64,000 nucleotides of DNA from Cyclobacteriaceae bacterium (GTDB lineage: Bacteria; Bacteroidota; Bacteroidia; Cytophagales; Cyclobacteriaceae), in contig JAHBUC010000007.1 of NCBI GenBank assembly GCA_019638275.1, positions 1 to 64,000 on the forward strand, read 5' to 3'. The notes under the pieces were generated by a model. That model did not search any database. It was not told the origin of the DNA and saw only the letters and a list, made by a program, of their open reading frames with translations. Shown piece by piece: positions 56,024 through 64,000 of this stretch. The first letter of the stretch is position 1, and the number at the start of each line of letters is the position of its first letter. The translations under genes were made by a program, and so were the position numbers.

Positions 56024-56032
56024 GCCGCCAAC
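56024..56032 (-). repeat. attC-type half-site bordering cassette locus 3
   Basis: Reads GTTGGCGGC on the minus strand, identical to the core end of site F, followed by AAGCACATAAC before the first gene. No inverted partner upstream. The flank TAATGATTATATACTAAA on its upstream side resembles the flanks of the other two half-sites only weakly. Confidence 0.45.
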
Positions 56033-56108
56033 TTTAGTATATAATCATTAAATATATTTCTGTTATCTAAACCCTATAGCGCCTTGGCTTTTTTATACTT
56101 GACTAATC

Positions 56109-57107
56109 TCAAGCTTTTATTAGTTCAAGTGATTTCAAATGTGCATTGATCAGTTCAACTTCATCCTTGCTTAACTGAATGCTTGCTGCTTTCGCATTCT
56201 CCACAGCCTGCTTTGCATTGCGTGCACCTGCAAGGGCAATGGTAATGCCCGGTTGTTCGATGGTCCACCGTAGCACCAATTGACCAAGTGTGGCATTCTT
56301 TTCATCAGCAAGCGGCTTTATCTTGTCAAGGAATGCGTTTGTGCGCTTGATGTTTTCATCCGTAAAAAAGTAGGTGGCGCTGCGGTGGTCACCTTCATTG
56401 AAAGTATAGCCGGGTTTCATTTTTCCGGTGAGTAAACCGCGTTGCAACGGACTGTATGCCAAAATTCCTTTGTTGTGTTTCAGGCAATACGGCACCACTT
56501 CGGTTTCAATGTCGCGCTTCACCATGCTGTAGGGCACCTGGTTAGAGACCAGCTTTAGGGATTTCTCAGCCTCTTCCAGTTGGGCTGCATTGTAATTGCA
56601 CACTCCGGCATACCGAATCTTGCCGGCTTTAATTAATTGCTCCACAGCCCCCATGGTTTCATGGATAGGCGTGGTGCTGTCGGGCCAGTGTATTTGATAG
56701 AGGTCAATATAGTCGGTACCTAACCTGCGCAGGCTGTCTTCACATTCCTGAATGATGCTCTCTTTTGCAGCGTATTTATAAATGTCAATGTCCTTACCTG
56801 AATTGTCTTTGCTCTTGAAATAAAATTCACCTTTCGACAGGTTCCAGCGCAAACCAAATTTCGTCAGAATCTGCACCTTATCGCGCGGTAATCCTTTTAT
56901 GGCTTCACCAGTAATTTCTTCGCTTTCGCCTTGTCCGTAAACCGGTGCGGTATCAATGGCCGTTACGCCCACCTCATACGATGCCTGAATGGCCTTGATG
57001 GCTTCTGTGCGTTCCGTTCCGCCCCACATCCATCCGCCAGCAGCCCATGCACCAAAGGTGATTACCGGTAGTTTCAGGTCAGAATGGCCAAGGTTTCTGT
57101 ATTCCAT
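56109..57107 (-). CDS. Aldo/keto reductase family protein
   Basis: 332 residues forming a TIM barrel of the AKR superfamily. Catalytic tetrad elements seen: AIDTAPVYGQGESEEITG (Asp and Tyr) at about 50-67, ILTKFG with Lys near 83, and YQIHWPDS (His) near 142. The C-terminal end LAGARNAKQAVENAKAA binds NADPH. Reduces aldehydes or ketones; substrate unknown. The best match in memory is to YghZ/Tas-like enzymes. Confidence 0.92.
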   Translation of the reverse strand: MEYRNLGHSDLKLPVITFGAWAAGGWMWGGTERTEAIKAIQASYEVGVTAIDTAPVYGQGESEEITGEAIKGLPRDKVQILTKFGLRWNLSKGEFYFKSKDNSGKDIDIYKYAAKESIIQECEDSLRRLGTDYIDLYQIHWPDSTTPIHETMGAVEQLIKAGKIRYAGVCNYNAAQLEEAEKSLKLVSNQVPYSMVKRDIETEVVPYCLKHNKGILAYSPLQRGLLTGKMKPGYTFNEGDHRSATYFFTDENIKRTNAFLDKIKPLADEKNATLGQLVLRWTIEQPGITIALAGARNAKQAVENAKAASIQLSKDEVELINAHLKSLELIKA

Positions 57108-57157
57108 ATGTTTTTTTTATGGACAATAATAAAAACCTAAGTGAGAGAATGCTAATG

Positions 57158-58711
57158 TTAATTGTACAGAATAGTCAGCTCAACACGCCTGTTTTTTGCT
57201 CGTTCTTCATCGGTTTCATTATTGTTTAGCGGCTCGTGTATTCCTTTACCCTCTGTTACGATTCTGGATGGATCGACTCCCTGTTCAACAAGCCGGGTTT
57301 TCACAGCATTGGCGCGCTGAAGCGATAGTCGTTCATTAAATCGGGCCGAGCCGATGTTATCGGTATGGCCAACCAGTTTTATGCTCAGGTGTGGGTTATC
57401 AGTCAGCGCCTCGGCCAACTCATCAATATATGTAGCTGATTCTCCATCCAGATTTGCGCTATTGAATTCAAAGTTAAAATGTAACGTAACGCGTTCAATG
57501 ACGAGTGCTTCATGTTTTATTTTTCCTGCTTCGGCAAGTGCCAGCACAGAATCTTGTTTGTGTTGAAGGTTTTCTTTCAGTGCAGGTATTGGTTTAGGCT
57601 GTGTGCTCGTTGTTGAATCAGCTTTGAGGGTATTTGGTGTACTCGCATTTTGTTCTGCTTTCGGTCGGGTTGCAGTAACTGGTTGCTTCTTGCGTTCGGG
57701 CGTTTTATTCTTCCTTCTTGCGTTGGCTCTTGCTTTTAATCTGGGGTCTACCAGGCCGCGTAGCTCAACGCCAACTTCAAGGGCTCCAAGATTTCCAATA
57801 TTTTTTTTGAACAATGGAAAGTCATAACTGAATCCTACAGAAAAATTTTCTTTGTGAAATTGTGCGCCAATAATGCCCGATCTGCCCGGCACATATTTGG
57901 TAATGAAATCAACCCGGCCGGAAAGTGAGGGAGAGGAACTTAATTCATAGCTGGTTATGGCACCAATGTTAAAAAGGTTATTCAGGTGACTTCTTGTAAA
58001 TAATACTTCAGGAGTAAAGGCCAGCGGGCCGGATTTATAGACACGTATTCCAACTGCAGCCACTGCTGTTGATTTTAGTTGTGCTTGTGAGTCGAGAAAG
58101 AATGCTTGTGGTTTGTTGAAGTCAAAGAATGAGACACTCCAATAGGCCACACGATTGTTGTTTCTATCCACCTGTTGCCACTGGAGGCCAAGGCTCAATG
58201 TGAAAAAATTTAACCGCAATTGATTGAAATTTTCACCACTGTATAGCGATTCGTCAAAACCCCTGTCGGGGATGTACTGCATACCCGTATATAAGCCAGC
58301 CGGATTTACCTTTTGAATCTGGTATAACCCTTTCGCGCCAAAGGAAAGCGTTTGGTATTTGCTCAGGTAAACGTTAGTCGCGATTGATAAGGCAGCTTCC
58401 TGGGTATTGAAAATGCCGGCTACTCCTGAGCGGTCATCCATCAAGGTTAATCCTATTCCGCCCCAGCGCGTTCCATTTCTTGAACTTAAAAAGGGAAAGC
58501 TGGCTGAGGCCATGCTGCTTGCCAGGTTGAAGTCTGCCCCGGTTGACTGATTACGGTGAATGAAACTGAGTGTGGCATAATCGGAAGTGGCAACCGATGC
58601 CGGGTTGATGCGCTGTGCAGTGTAGTTGTATTGACTGAATTGAAAATATTGAGCATAGGAGTAGTGTGACCAACAGCATACAAGTAAGATCAGCAGTTTT
58701 CTCAGTATCAT
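57158..58711 (-). CDS. PorP/SprF-type outer-membrane protein fused to an OmpA domain
   Basis: 517 residues from the ATG at 58711, which overlaps the stop of the previous gene (ATGA). Signal peptide 1-20, PorP/SprF barrel (about 22-315: FSQYNYTAQRINPASV opening, FTPEVLFTRSH, GVELRGLVDPRL), a basic Lys/Arg/Thr/Pro linker (about 330-390) and an OmpA-like peptidoglycan-binding domain (about 400-517: LVGHTDNIGSARFNERLSLQRA, KNRRVELTILYN). Such proteins attach T9SS-B cargo to the outer membrane and cell wall; the cargo is probably the gene just upstream. Confidence 0.9.
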   Translation of the reverse strand: MILRKLLILLVCCWSHYSYAQYFQFSQYNYTAQRINPASVATSDYATLSFIHRNQSTGADFNLASSMASASFPFLSSRNGTRWGGIGLTLMDDRSGVAGIFNTQEAALSIATNVYLSKYQTLSFGAKGLYQIQKVNPAGLYTGMQYIPDRGFDESLYSGENFNQLRLNFFTLSLGLQWQQVDRNNNRVAYWSVSFFDFNKPQAFFLDSQAQLKSTAVAAVGIRVYKSGPLAFTPEVLFTRSHLNNLFNIGAITSYELSSSPSLSGRVDFITKYVPGRSGIIGAQFHKENFSVGFSYDFPLFKKNIGNLGALEVGVELRGLVDPRLKARANARRKNKTPERKKQPVTATRPKAEQNASTPNTLKADSTTSTQPKPIPALKENLQHKQDSVLALAEAGKIKHEALVIERVTLHFNFEFNSANLDGESATYIDELAEALTDNPHLSIKLVGHTDNIGSARFNERLSLQRANAVKTRLVEQGVDPSRIVTEGKGIHEPLNNNETDEERAKNRRVELTILYN

Positions 58712-61167
58712 CGAATCAATACAATTGAACCTGAATCTTTTCCATTGAGCAGTAGTTTGCCGCCATTCATGAGTTCCCCGTTTACTTTCCAATAATAGAC
58801 ACCTCCGGGTTGTAAAATTCCTTTAACGGATCCATCCCAACCTCGTTGAGTAGCTTCGGTCATATCTGTCGTGCTGTATACCGTATTTCCTTCGCGGTTT
58901 ATGATGGAGAATGAAAATTCTTTCACCTGACTCAGTCCGTAAATTTTCAATTGATCGTTTGTTCCATCCTGATTGGGTGTGAATAAATTGGGAATGAAGG
59001 CCTGCTGTTGTACTACCACCGTAACATTGGCCGATGCGGGACAGCCAATTGAATCGGTAACCGTAACTAAGTATGTTGTAGTTACCGCGGGCGATGCAAT
59101 AGGATTGGGTATGGTGGAATTATTTAATCCTGTCGCAGGTGTCCAAGTGTATTGAGTTCCTCCTGCGGCATTCAATTGAACTTCTTCTCCTTTTAAAATT
59201 TGAAACGATTGTCCGTTTAAGGTTACGACTGGTTTACTGATTTCAATGGTTGTTCGATGGATTTCGCTGCAGCCCTCGCCATCGGTTACAAAAAGTTTCA
59301 CTGTATCAACAGTGGTTACAATATAGGTAATTGCCGATTCATTTGACAGAAATCCATTTTTAAAGCTTGACCATTCGATCTGAGCCCAATTGCCACTGGC
59401 TTCAAATTCAAGTTGTGAATTTTCGCAGGCAAAGAGCGTGTCGTAATACTCGCGAACAACCGAATCTTTTCGTTCCATTAAGAATAGTTTGATCAATGAA
59501 CATACGGTATCGCGTTGTGGAATAAGGAAGAAGACGGTGTCTGTTGCTTCAGCGGTATACTCGTAAGTCGTGGCTTCACCCAGAAAACCTTTATCAAAAG
59601 AAAACCATAGTGCGGTGGTATCGGCCGTTAATGTTTTGCTTTCCGTTTTGCAAAGTGTGACTTCCTCCTCCAGAATTTCCAGGCAAAATTCACTTGACCC
59701 GTTGCAAATACCCTGACAATTGAGCACAGACCCGGAACACGAATATTCTCCGGTATGGTAAGCATTGTCAATGGATTGGATGTGATAGGCGTACTCCGGC
59801 TGATTAATGCCCTTGACGAAGGCGTAATTATCTGTTCCGTTATTTCCATGCGAAACCTGTAGCCTTCGTTTGTTTAGTAAATCAAAGTCACCGGATACCA
59901 AATCTTTATTCTGCGTTTGCAGTGTTAGATCATATGTTATTGATGACGAAGGGGTCGAATCATCTCCGGGTTTATCCCAATACATAAAAAGTCGGCCATA
60001 AAGAATTGCTGCAATTGGCGTTGGGGGAACCCCTGGAGGATTATTGACTGCAGAGATGGAGTTTTTATAGAAACTGATCGTGTATGTTGTTGTACCTGAC
60101 AGCTGAACCAAATCCAGGTCCCCATCATAGTCAAAATCTCCAAAACGTTGCGTGATTAAGTCATCAGATGGGAGCGGCTCAAGTGCTTCAGTTGCCAGAA
60201 AGATTTTATTGACAAGCGTTGTTGTTTGATTCTCACCCTGCACCTGGATGTCAACTTGGCCATCTGAGTCGAGATCAGCAGCAAAAAGTTGTTTAGGAAT
60301 AAAATCAAGTGAGGTTTTCTCTTCAATTGTAAAGTCACCGGTTTCGGTACTGGATACTGTAAGTACTATCCCTTCGTTGTTGGTATTGATTCCTGCTAGC
60401 ACCACATCAAATATTCCGTCATAATTAATATCGGCAAGCCAGGATGAAAGCTTAGCGATACCACCAATCACGGCACCTTCGGTGAAATTCATCTGTCTGT
60501 CATTAATCAAGATAGCATGGTAAGGTGAAGCATTTTCAAGTTCGCCAGAAATAAACAGATCATTCACTCCATCCTGGTTAAAGTCGTATGCTTCAATAAC
60601 GGTGGCGTGAACCTTAATGCTATCTTTTACCAACGTCCATGAATTTTGTTGAAGCTCAAAAACGGAAAAGAAGGGCCCATCCAAATTTGTTCCGCTGATG
60701 ATCAGCTCCTTTATTCCATTTTGATTCAGGTCTGCAAACTTGATAACAGAGCCGGCTATGGGCAATAAAGGCTCATCAAGAAGCGAAAAGTTAAAATCGC
60801 CATCACTGATCAGGGCGGTTGTGACGGGGTTATCACCTGAATTTCCGGAAAGAATAACATCAACCTGCCCATCCATATTAATATCAGTACATGAGGTTAT
60901 GGCATTTTTTATTCCGGTCTCAACAGGGTGTACAAATGAGAATTCAGCGTTTTCGTTTTTATAAATCAGGAACACGTGGTAGTCAAGTTGATCCGTGGCC
61001 TGAACCAAAAGATCAAGCTCACCATCATGATTTATGTCTAACCAGTGTATGCTTTTACCGGTAAACCCGGCCGGTAAATCCAGGCTTTGAACCTGCTGAA
61101 ACTGTTGCGCGGTGGAGCAGAATCCTTGAACCAGAATAGTTATCAGTACAAACAGTTTTTTCATCAC
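58708..61167 (-). CDS. Secreted FG-GAP/VCBS-repeat protein with T9SS type B sorting domain
   Basis: 819 residues. Signal peptide MMKKLFVLITILVQGFCSTAQ. About seven calcium-loop repeats of the D-x-N-x-D-G kind (DINHDGELDLL, DINMDGQVDVI, DFNQDGVNDLF, DFDYDGDLDLV) to residue 370, then fibronectin/Ig-like parts, and a gliding-motility-associated C-terminal domain (about 728-819: FIPNLFTPNQDGTNDQLKIYG). This is exported by T9SS and kept at the surface by PorP/SprF partners, here the next gene by ATGA overlap. Confidence 0.9.
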   Translation of the reverse strand: MMKKLFVLITILVQGFCSTAQQFQQVQSLDLPAGFTGKSIHWLDINHDGELDLLVQATDQLDYHVFLIYKNENAEFSFVHPVETGIKNAITSCTDINMDGQVDVILSGNSGDNPVTTALISDGDFNFSLLDEPLLPIAGSVIKFADLNQNGIKELIISGTNLDGPFFSVFELQQNSWTLVKDSIKVHATVIEAYDFNQDGVNDLFISGELENASPYHAILINDRQMNFTEGAVIGGIAKLSSWLADINYDGIFDVVLAGINTNNEGIVLTVSSTETGDFTIEEKTSLDFIPKQLFAADLDSDGQVDIQVQGENQTTTLVNKIFLATEALEPLPSDDLITQRFGDFDYDGDLDLVQLSGTTTYTISFYKNSISAVNNPPGVPPTPIAAILYGRLFMYWDKPGDDSTPSSSITYDLTLQTQNKDLVSGDFDLLNKRRLQVSHGNNGTDNYAFVKGINQPEYAYHIQSIDNAYHTGEYSCSGSVLNCQGICNGSSEFCLEILEEEVTLCKTESKTLTADTTALWFSFDKGFLGEATTYEYTAEATDTVFFLIPQRDTVCSLIKLFLMERKDSVVREYYDTLFACENSQLEFEASGNWAQIEWSSFKNGFLSNESAITYIVTTVDTVKLFVTDGEGCSEIHRTTIEISKPVVTLNGQSFQILKGEEVQLNAAGGTQYTWTPATGLNNSTIPNPIASPAVTTTYLVTVTDSIGCPASANVTVVVQQQAFIPNLFTPNQDGTNDQLKIYGLSQVKEFSFSIINREGNTVYSTTDMTEATQRGWDGSVKGILQPGGVYYWKVNGELMNGGKLLLNGKDSGSIVLIR

Positions 61168-61895
61168 TCTTTTGTTTTAACAGAGATGATTTGAAAGGTT
61201 ATGGGAATGGAAAGCTTACTGGATACAGGCTTTCCGTTCAATGTGGCCGGATTCCACAACGGCATATTTTCAATAAGCCTGATGGCTTCCAGATTGAGTT
61301 TCTCATCCGGTGAATTTTCAATGGTTATTTTCTCCGGCTTGCCCGTCACATTTATGATAAAGGATACTGTCACGACACCTTGGATGGAGTCGGCAAGGGC
61401 TTCCGGGGGATATTGTAAAGCGGTACTGAAGTAGGTGTATAGTGATCCGTATCCATTAACGGGTGAGGCCTGGTGATAAATGTGTTCAGGCTGTTCTGTT
61501 GCCTTCTCCTTAACTTCTGATTTTTTGTTCGCAGCAATTTTTGTTGGTGATTTATTTTCCAGAGGCTGAATAACAGGTTGCTTTTCTGCGTCTTGTTCAT
61601 CGTTAGCTGTTACGGGATCATCTTGAGCGGGTGTTGCAGGTTCCGGAGTGTCAGGTGTTCCTGTTATTTCCGAATCAGCGGTCTTTGCTTCGGGTATTCC
61701 ATCAACGTTAGTTCTCTCAGAAACCGCGTACCACAGCAATCCAATCAATACGATTCCCCCAACCCCAAGTAAACCTCTTTTCAGGAAAAGCTTGTTTCGA
61801 TTGGTCTGTGTAGCACTTGCATGCTTGCGAAGCAGCACATCGAAATCCATATACTGGAGTATTTCGCTGTCAGATACTTCTGGTCTTTTTTTCAT
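61164..61895 (-). CDS. TonB-like protein with cytoplasmic front, possible anti-sigma factor
   Basis: 243 residues from the ATG at 61895 (MKKRPEVSDSEILQYMDF); the ATG 8 codons upstream would overlap the sigma gene by 14 bp and is less likely. A short cytoplasmic part (about 1-40), one TM (about 44-62), an acidic Pro/Thr-rich periplasmic linker and a TonB C-terminal domain (about 155-243: YPPEALADSIQGVVTVSFIINVTGKPE). It sits between an ECF sigma gene and the T9SS cargo gene, so I infer a role in sensing or anti-sigma control; that is not proven. Confidence 0.75.
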   Translation of the reverse strand: MKKRPEVSDSEILQYMDFDVLLRKHASATQTNRNKLFLKRGLLGVGGIVLIGLLWYAVSERTNVDGIPEAKTADSEITGTPDTPEPATPAQDDPVTANDEQDAEKQPVIQPLENKSPTKIAANKKSEVKEKATEQPEHIYHQASPVNGYGSLYTYFSTALQYPPEALADSIQGVVTVSFIINVTGKPEKITIENSPDEKLNLEAIRLIENMPLWNPATLNGKPVSSKLSIPITFQIISVKTKE

Positions 61896-61905
61896 TATGG
61901 TAATC

Positions 61906-62475
61906 TTAATGTTTGGCATGTCCGATGAATAGTTTTTTCATTTTTTCAAGAATGCGATAGGTTCTAACCTTGGCGTAGTTTTCTGTAATGCCTAATATGT
62001 CGGCAACTTCTTTGAAAGGCCGGTTTTCCATAAACCTCAACTCAATCAGTTGAAGTTCTTCGTGCTTCAACTGCTTGAGTATTTCCGGTAGTCGTTGTTT
62101 CAGATCTTCCAAACCATCCTGCGCGAACATTTCTTCGTATAAGAAATCGGCAAGATCATCTTCCAACACCACTATGCGTGATCGCTTGGTTTTTCTGAAA
62201 TAATCGTTGCATTCGTTAATAGCAATGCGATACAGCCAGGCCGAGAAGGGTAATCCCCTGAAATTATATTTCCCAATATTCAACAGAGCCTTTAAAAAGA
62301 CCTGCGAGGTCAAATCGGCAGTCAGCTCCTTTTCTGCTGTACGATGGAGTATAAACAGGAAAATCGCCTTGTAATATTTTTCATAGAGCGGCTTAAAGGC
62401 AGCGGAATCCTCTTTTGATCGGAGGATGAGCACTTCTTCTTCGTTTGAGATTTTAGTCTGGTAGTCTTGCTCCAC
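61906..62475 (-). CDS. ECF-type RNA polymerase sigma factor
   Basis: 189 residues. Region 2 (about 20-95: FKPLYEKYYKAIFLFILHRT, DLTSQVFLKALLNI, FSAWLYRIAINECNDYFRK) and region 4 (about 125-185: LIELRFMENRPFKEVADILGITENYAKVRTYRILEKMKK) are typical of sigma-70 family ECF factors. First gene of the operon that continues with a TonB-like membrane protein, a T9SS-B secreted protein and PorP/SprF-OmpA, so it probably controls that operon and may also act elsewhere. Confidence 0.92.
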   Translation of the reverse strand: MEQDYQTKISNEEEVLILRSKEDSAAFKPLYEKYYKAIFLFILHRTAEKELTADLTSQVFLKALLNIGKYNFRGLPFSAWLYRIAINECNDYFRKTKRSRIVVLEDDLADFLYEEMFAQDGLEDLKQRLPEILKQLKHEELQLIELRFMENRPFKEVADILGITENYAKVRTYRILEKMKKLFIGHAKH

Positions 62476-62656
62476 GTGCTTATTGGGCCATTTTGAAGTC
62501 TAAATGACAATTCCATTTAAAAGATACACTTCCTGCATAAAAAAGCCGTGAAATTCTGGTAAGAATGTGCCCTTCGAGAACTGAAGAGATAAAATTTTCA
62601 AAACTATTTTTTTCTGTTGCCATAGGGCTGTCACCGGTCAATCGTTTTTTTGGTAC

Positions 62657-62770
62657 ATGATTCATGCAAAATCATCTACACCGTTTATTAAAGTTTTATG
62701 GCTAATAGCCGGAGTACTGATCGGAGTGTTGATCCTGGTGATTTTGCTTTCTGAACCGTTGTTAACCTAA
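62657..62770 (+). CDS. Tiny single-pass membrane protein (37 residues)
   Basis: An ATG at 62657 gives MIHAKSSTPFIKVLWLIAGV followed by LIGVLILVILLSEPLLT and a TAA at 62768-62770. One hydrophobic helix covers about residues 12-31. It lies 13 bp before the next gene, so it is probably co-transcribed. Too short for family assignment. Confidence 0.4.
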   Translation: MIHAKSSTPFIKVLWLIAGVLIGVLILVILLSEPLLT

Positions 62771-62783
62771 GTCAATTTAAATT

Positions 62784-62996
62784 ATGGATGTAATCGTGCT
62801 TTCAACCTCCGTTCAATCGCCAATTCAGGTAAAATCCCTGGCACCAGTACTGAACGAATTGGCCGGTCAGGGTAACTGGAATTTTGCATTGGACGATGTA
62901 GACCGGGTACTTCGCATTGTTTCAGATAAGATTAAACCTACCGATGCCGTGAAACTGTTGCGCAGTTGGGGAATTGATTGTAAGGAACTTGAATAA
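62784..62996 (+). CDS. Small protein with ferredoxin-like (HMA-type) pattern
   Basis: 70 residues, no signal peptide. The pattern VIVLSTSV-x-VKSLAPVLNEL and LDDVDRVLRIVSDKI-x-DAVKLLRSWGIDCKEL suggests the beta-alpha-beta fold of heavy-metal-associated domains, but the CxxC metal site is missing, so it is probably not a copper chaperone. Widespread in Bacteroidota as an uncharacterised small protein. Starts 12 bp before the next gene. Confidence 0.7.
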   Translation: MDVIVLSTSVQSPIQVKSLAPVLNELAGQGNWNFALDDVDRVLRIVSDKIKPTDAVKLLRSWGIDCKELE

Positions 62997-63008
62997 TTTA
63001 TAACCGAT

Positions 63009-63512
63009 ATGCGAAAAGTAATTTTAGGCGTAGCTGTAAGCCTCGATGGCTTTATTGAAGGTCCGAATGGCGAGTACGATTGGTGCCCGCCTCCCTCGAA
63101 AAATGAAATGGATAATTTCCTGGAGGGAATTGATGTAGTGTTTTTTGGGCGGAAGAGTTATGAATTGTTTGGCACGTCCGAGTATGCCAGCAAGACCTGC
63201 TATGTATTTTCCAATACGTTAACCGCTGTAAAGGGCAAGAATACCCATTTGCTTAGTGGCGATGTAGTGAGTGCAGTGAAGAAAATCAAGGCAGAGGAAG
63301 GGAAAAATATCTGGCTGTGGGGTGGCGCAAGCCTGACCACCACATTTATAAATGCAGGATTGGTGGATGAACTGTGGCTTGGCCTTGTGCCGGTAGTACT
63401 GGGGGCAGGCAAGCCGTTGTTTCAGGATATCAAAAAGCGTGAACTTTTTGAGTTCACCGAGGTAGACAAACAGCAAGGCTATCTTTCAATGAAACTTCGC
63501 TACAAAGGCTGA
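63009..63512 (+). CDS. RibD-C/dihydrofolate-reductase-like protein
   Basis: 167 residues of the RibD C-terminal fold: VILGVAVSLDGFIEGPNGEYDW at the start (NADPH-binding), VVFFGRKSYELF at about 43-54, and IWLWGGASLTTTFINAGLVDELWLGLVPVVLG at about 100-130. Such proteins are annotated as dihydrofolate reductase family; the natural substrate is usually not known, and it is not the essential FolA. No signal peptide. Confidence 0.92.
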   Translation: MRKVILGVAVSLDGFIEGPNGEYDWCPPPSKNEMDNFLEGIDVVFFGRKSYELFGTSEYASKTCYVFSNTLTAVKGKNTHLLSGDVVSAVKKIKAEEGKNIWLWGGASLTTTFINAGLVDELWLGLVPVVLGAGKPLFQDIKKRELFEFTEVDKQQGYLSMKLRYKG

Positions 63513-63537
63513 TGACGTTTCCGTTATCTTTGCCTCC

Positions 63538-64000
63538 ATGACGATGGAGGAAAGGGTACAGGCTGTTGAACAGGTTTTTGAGAAACTCGATCAGGAAATT
63601 GCACAGTTTCAGGGTTGGTCGGGCTTGCATTGTAAGTGGGGATGTGGTAAATGCTGTTTCAAGCCCGATATTGAAGCTACTATTCTTGAGTTTCTTCCGT
63701 TTGCGCATGCTTTGTATCATGCCGATCAGGCATTTGCGTGGCTGGAGAAACTAAAACAATCAAGCGGATCCATTTGCTTGATTTTAAATCCGACACAATC
63801 AGGTGCGGGCCTGTGCACGGAGTACAAGCATCGCGGATTGATTTGCCGCCTCTTTGGATTTTCTGCGCGCACCAACAAGCATGGAAGAAAAGAATTGGTC
63901 ACGTGTGAAATCATCAAAACCGAACAGGCTGATCAGTATACGCTGGCGCATGAGAAAGTAGAGCAGGAGAAAGAGTCAATACCGGTCATGCATCAGTACT
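63538..64000 (+). CDS. YkgJ-type cysteine-cluster protein, 3' end outside the window
   Basis: Open frame from ATG 63538 to the window edge, about 154 codons, C-terminus missing. The pattern CKWGCGKCC (at about 35-43), GLCTEYKHRGLICRLFGF and a further Cys (TCEI) matches the YkgJ family, with Cys-rich metal site (Fe-S or zinc). Begins 25 bp after the previous stop. Function unknown. Confidence 0.8.
   Translation, partial: MTMEERVQAVEQVFEKLDQEIAQFQGWSGLHCKWGCGKCCFKPDIEATILEFLPFAHALYHADQAFAWLEKLKQSSGSICLILNPTQSGAGLCTEYKHRGLICRLFGFSARTNKHGRKELVTCEIIKTEQADQYTLAHEKVEQEKESIPVMHQY

Overview
The window reads as chromosome from a gliding member of the Bacteroidota, most likely order Cytophagales (a Cyclobacteriaceae, Fulvivirga or Chryseolinea type of bacterium; that rank is inference). 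The support is a gldA-gldF-gldG locus, type IX secretion (T9SS) sorting domains of both A and B type, a PorP/SprF protein fused to OmpA, many FtsX/MacB-like permeases, DUF4369 thioredoxin proteins, and promoter -7 boxes of the TAnnTTTG kind. No complete transposon, CRISPR array, prophage or rRNA operon was seen. There is one tRNA, tRNA-Gly(CCC).

Layout. 1-1750: three small AT-rich genes, all on the minus strand, separated by about 170-bp imperfect palindromes that look like integron attC sites. 1.8-20 kb: mixed housekeeping and envelope genes, including a frameshifted FtsX-family permease, an intact one, a DUF885 lipoprotein, an SLC13/RCK transporter and a thioredoxin-like protein. 17.8-20.2 kb: a second cassette-like insertion carrying one large T9SS-sorted protein. 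20.3-31.6 kb: a secreted toroid-fold protein, then four FtsX-family permeases in tandem. 31.7-39.1 kb: ion handling and respiration (Kup, NDH-2, two CaCA antiporters, CorA). 39.2-48.5 kb: polyprenyl synthase, a thioredoxin-like protein, gldA-gldF-gldG-DUF4340, dnaN and a YfcE-like phosphoesterase. 48.6-53.7 kb: DUF5916 protein, coiled-coil membrane protein, GH16 glucanase, tRNA-Gly and a WYL regulator. 53.8-56.0 kb: a third cassette-like array of three genes. 56.1-62.5 kb: an aldo/keto reductase, then a coupled operon of ECF sigma factor, TonB-like membrane protein, T9SS-B secreted protein and PorP/SprF-OmpA. 62.6 kb to the end: small proteins, a RibD-C/DHFR-like protein and a truncated cysteine-cluster gene.

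The most notable signal is the set of three cassette-like loci. Five palindromes share long arms with a core close to GCCGCCAAC...GTTGGCGGC. Their bottom-strand order is always gene, site, gene, and most of the start codons lie only about 10-40 bp after a GTT core. Each locus begins with an unpaired half-site. This is the architecture of integron gene cassettes without an integrase in view (a CALIN-type cluster), or of a Bacteroidota-specific equivalent. A second notable unit is the operon that joins a sigma factor to its own T9SS cargo and outer-membrane attachment protein. No stretch longer than 300 bases lacks a gene.
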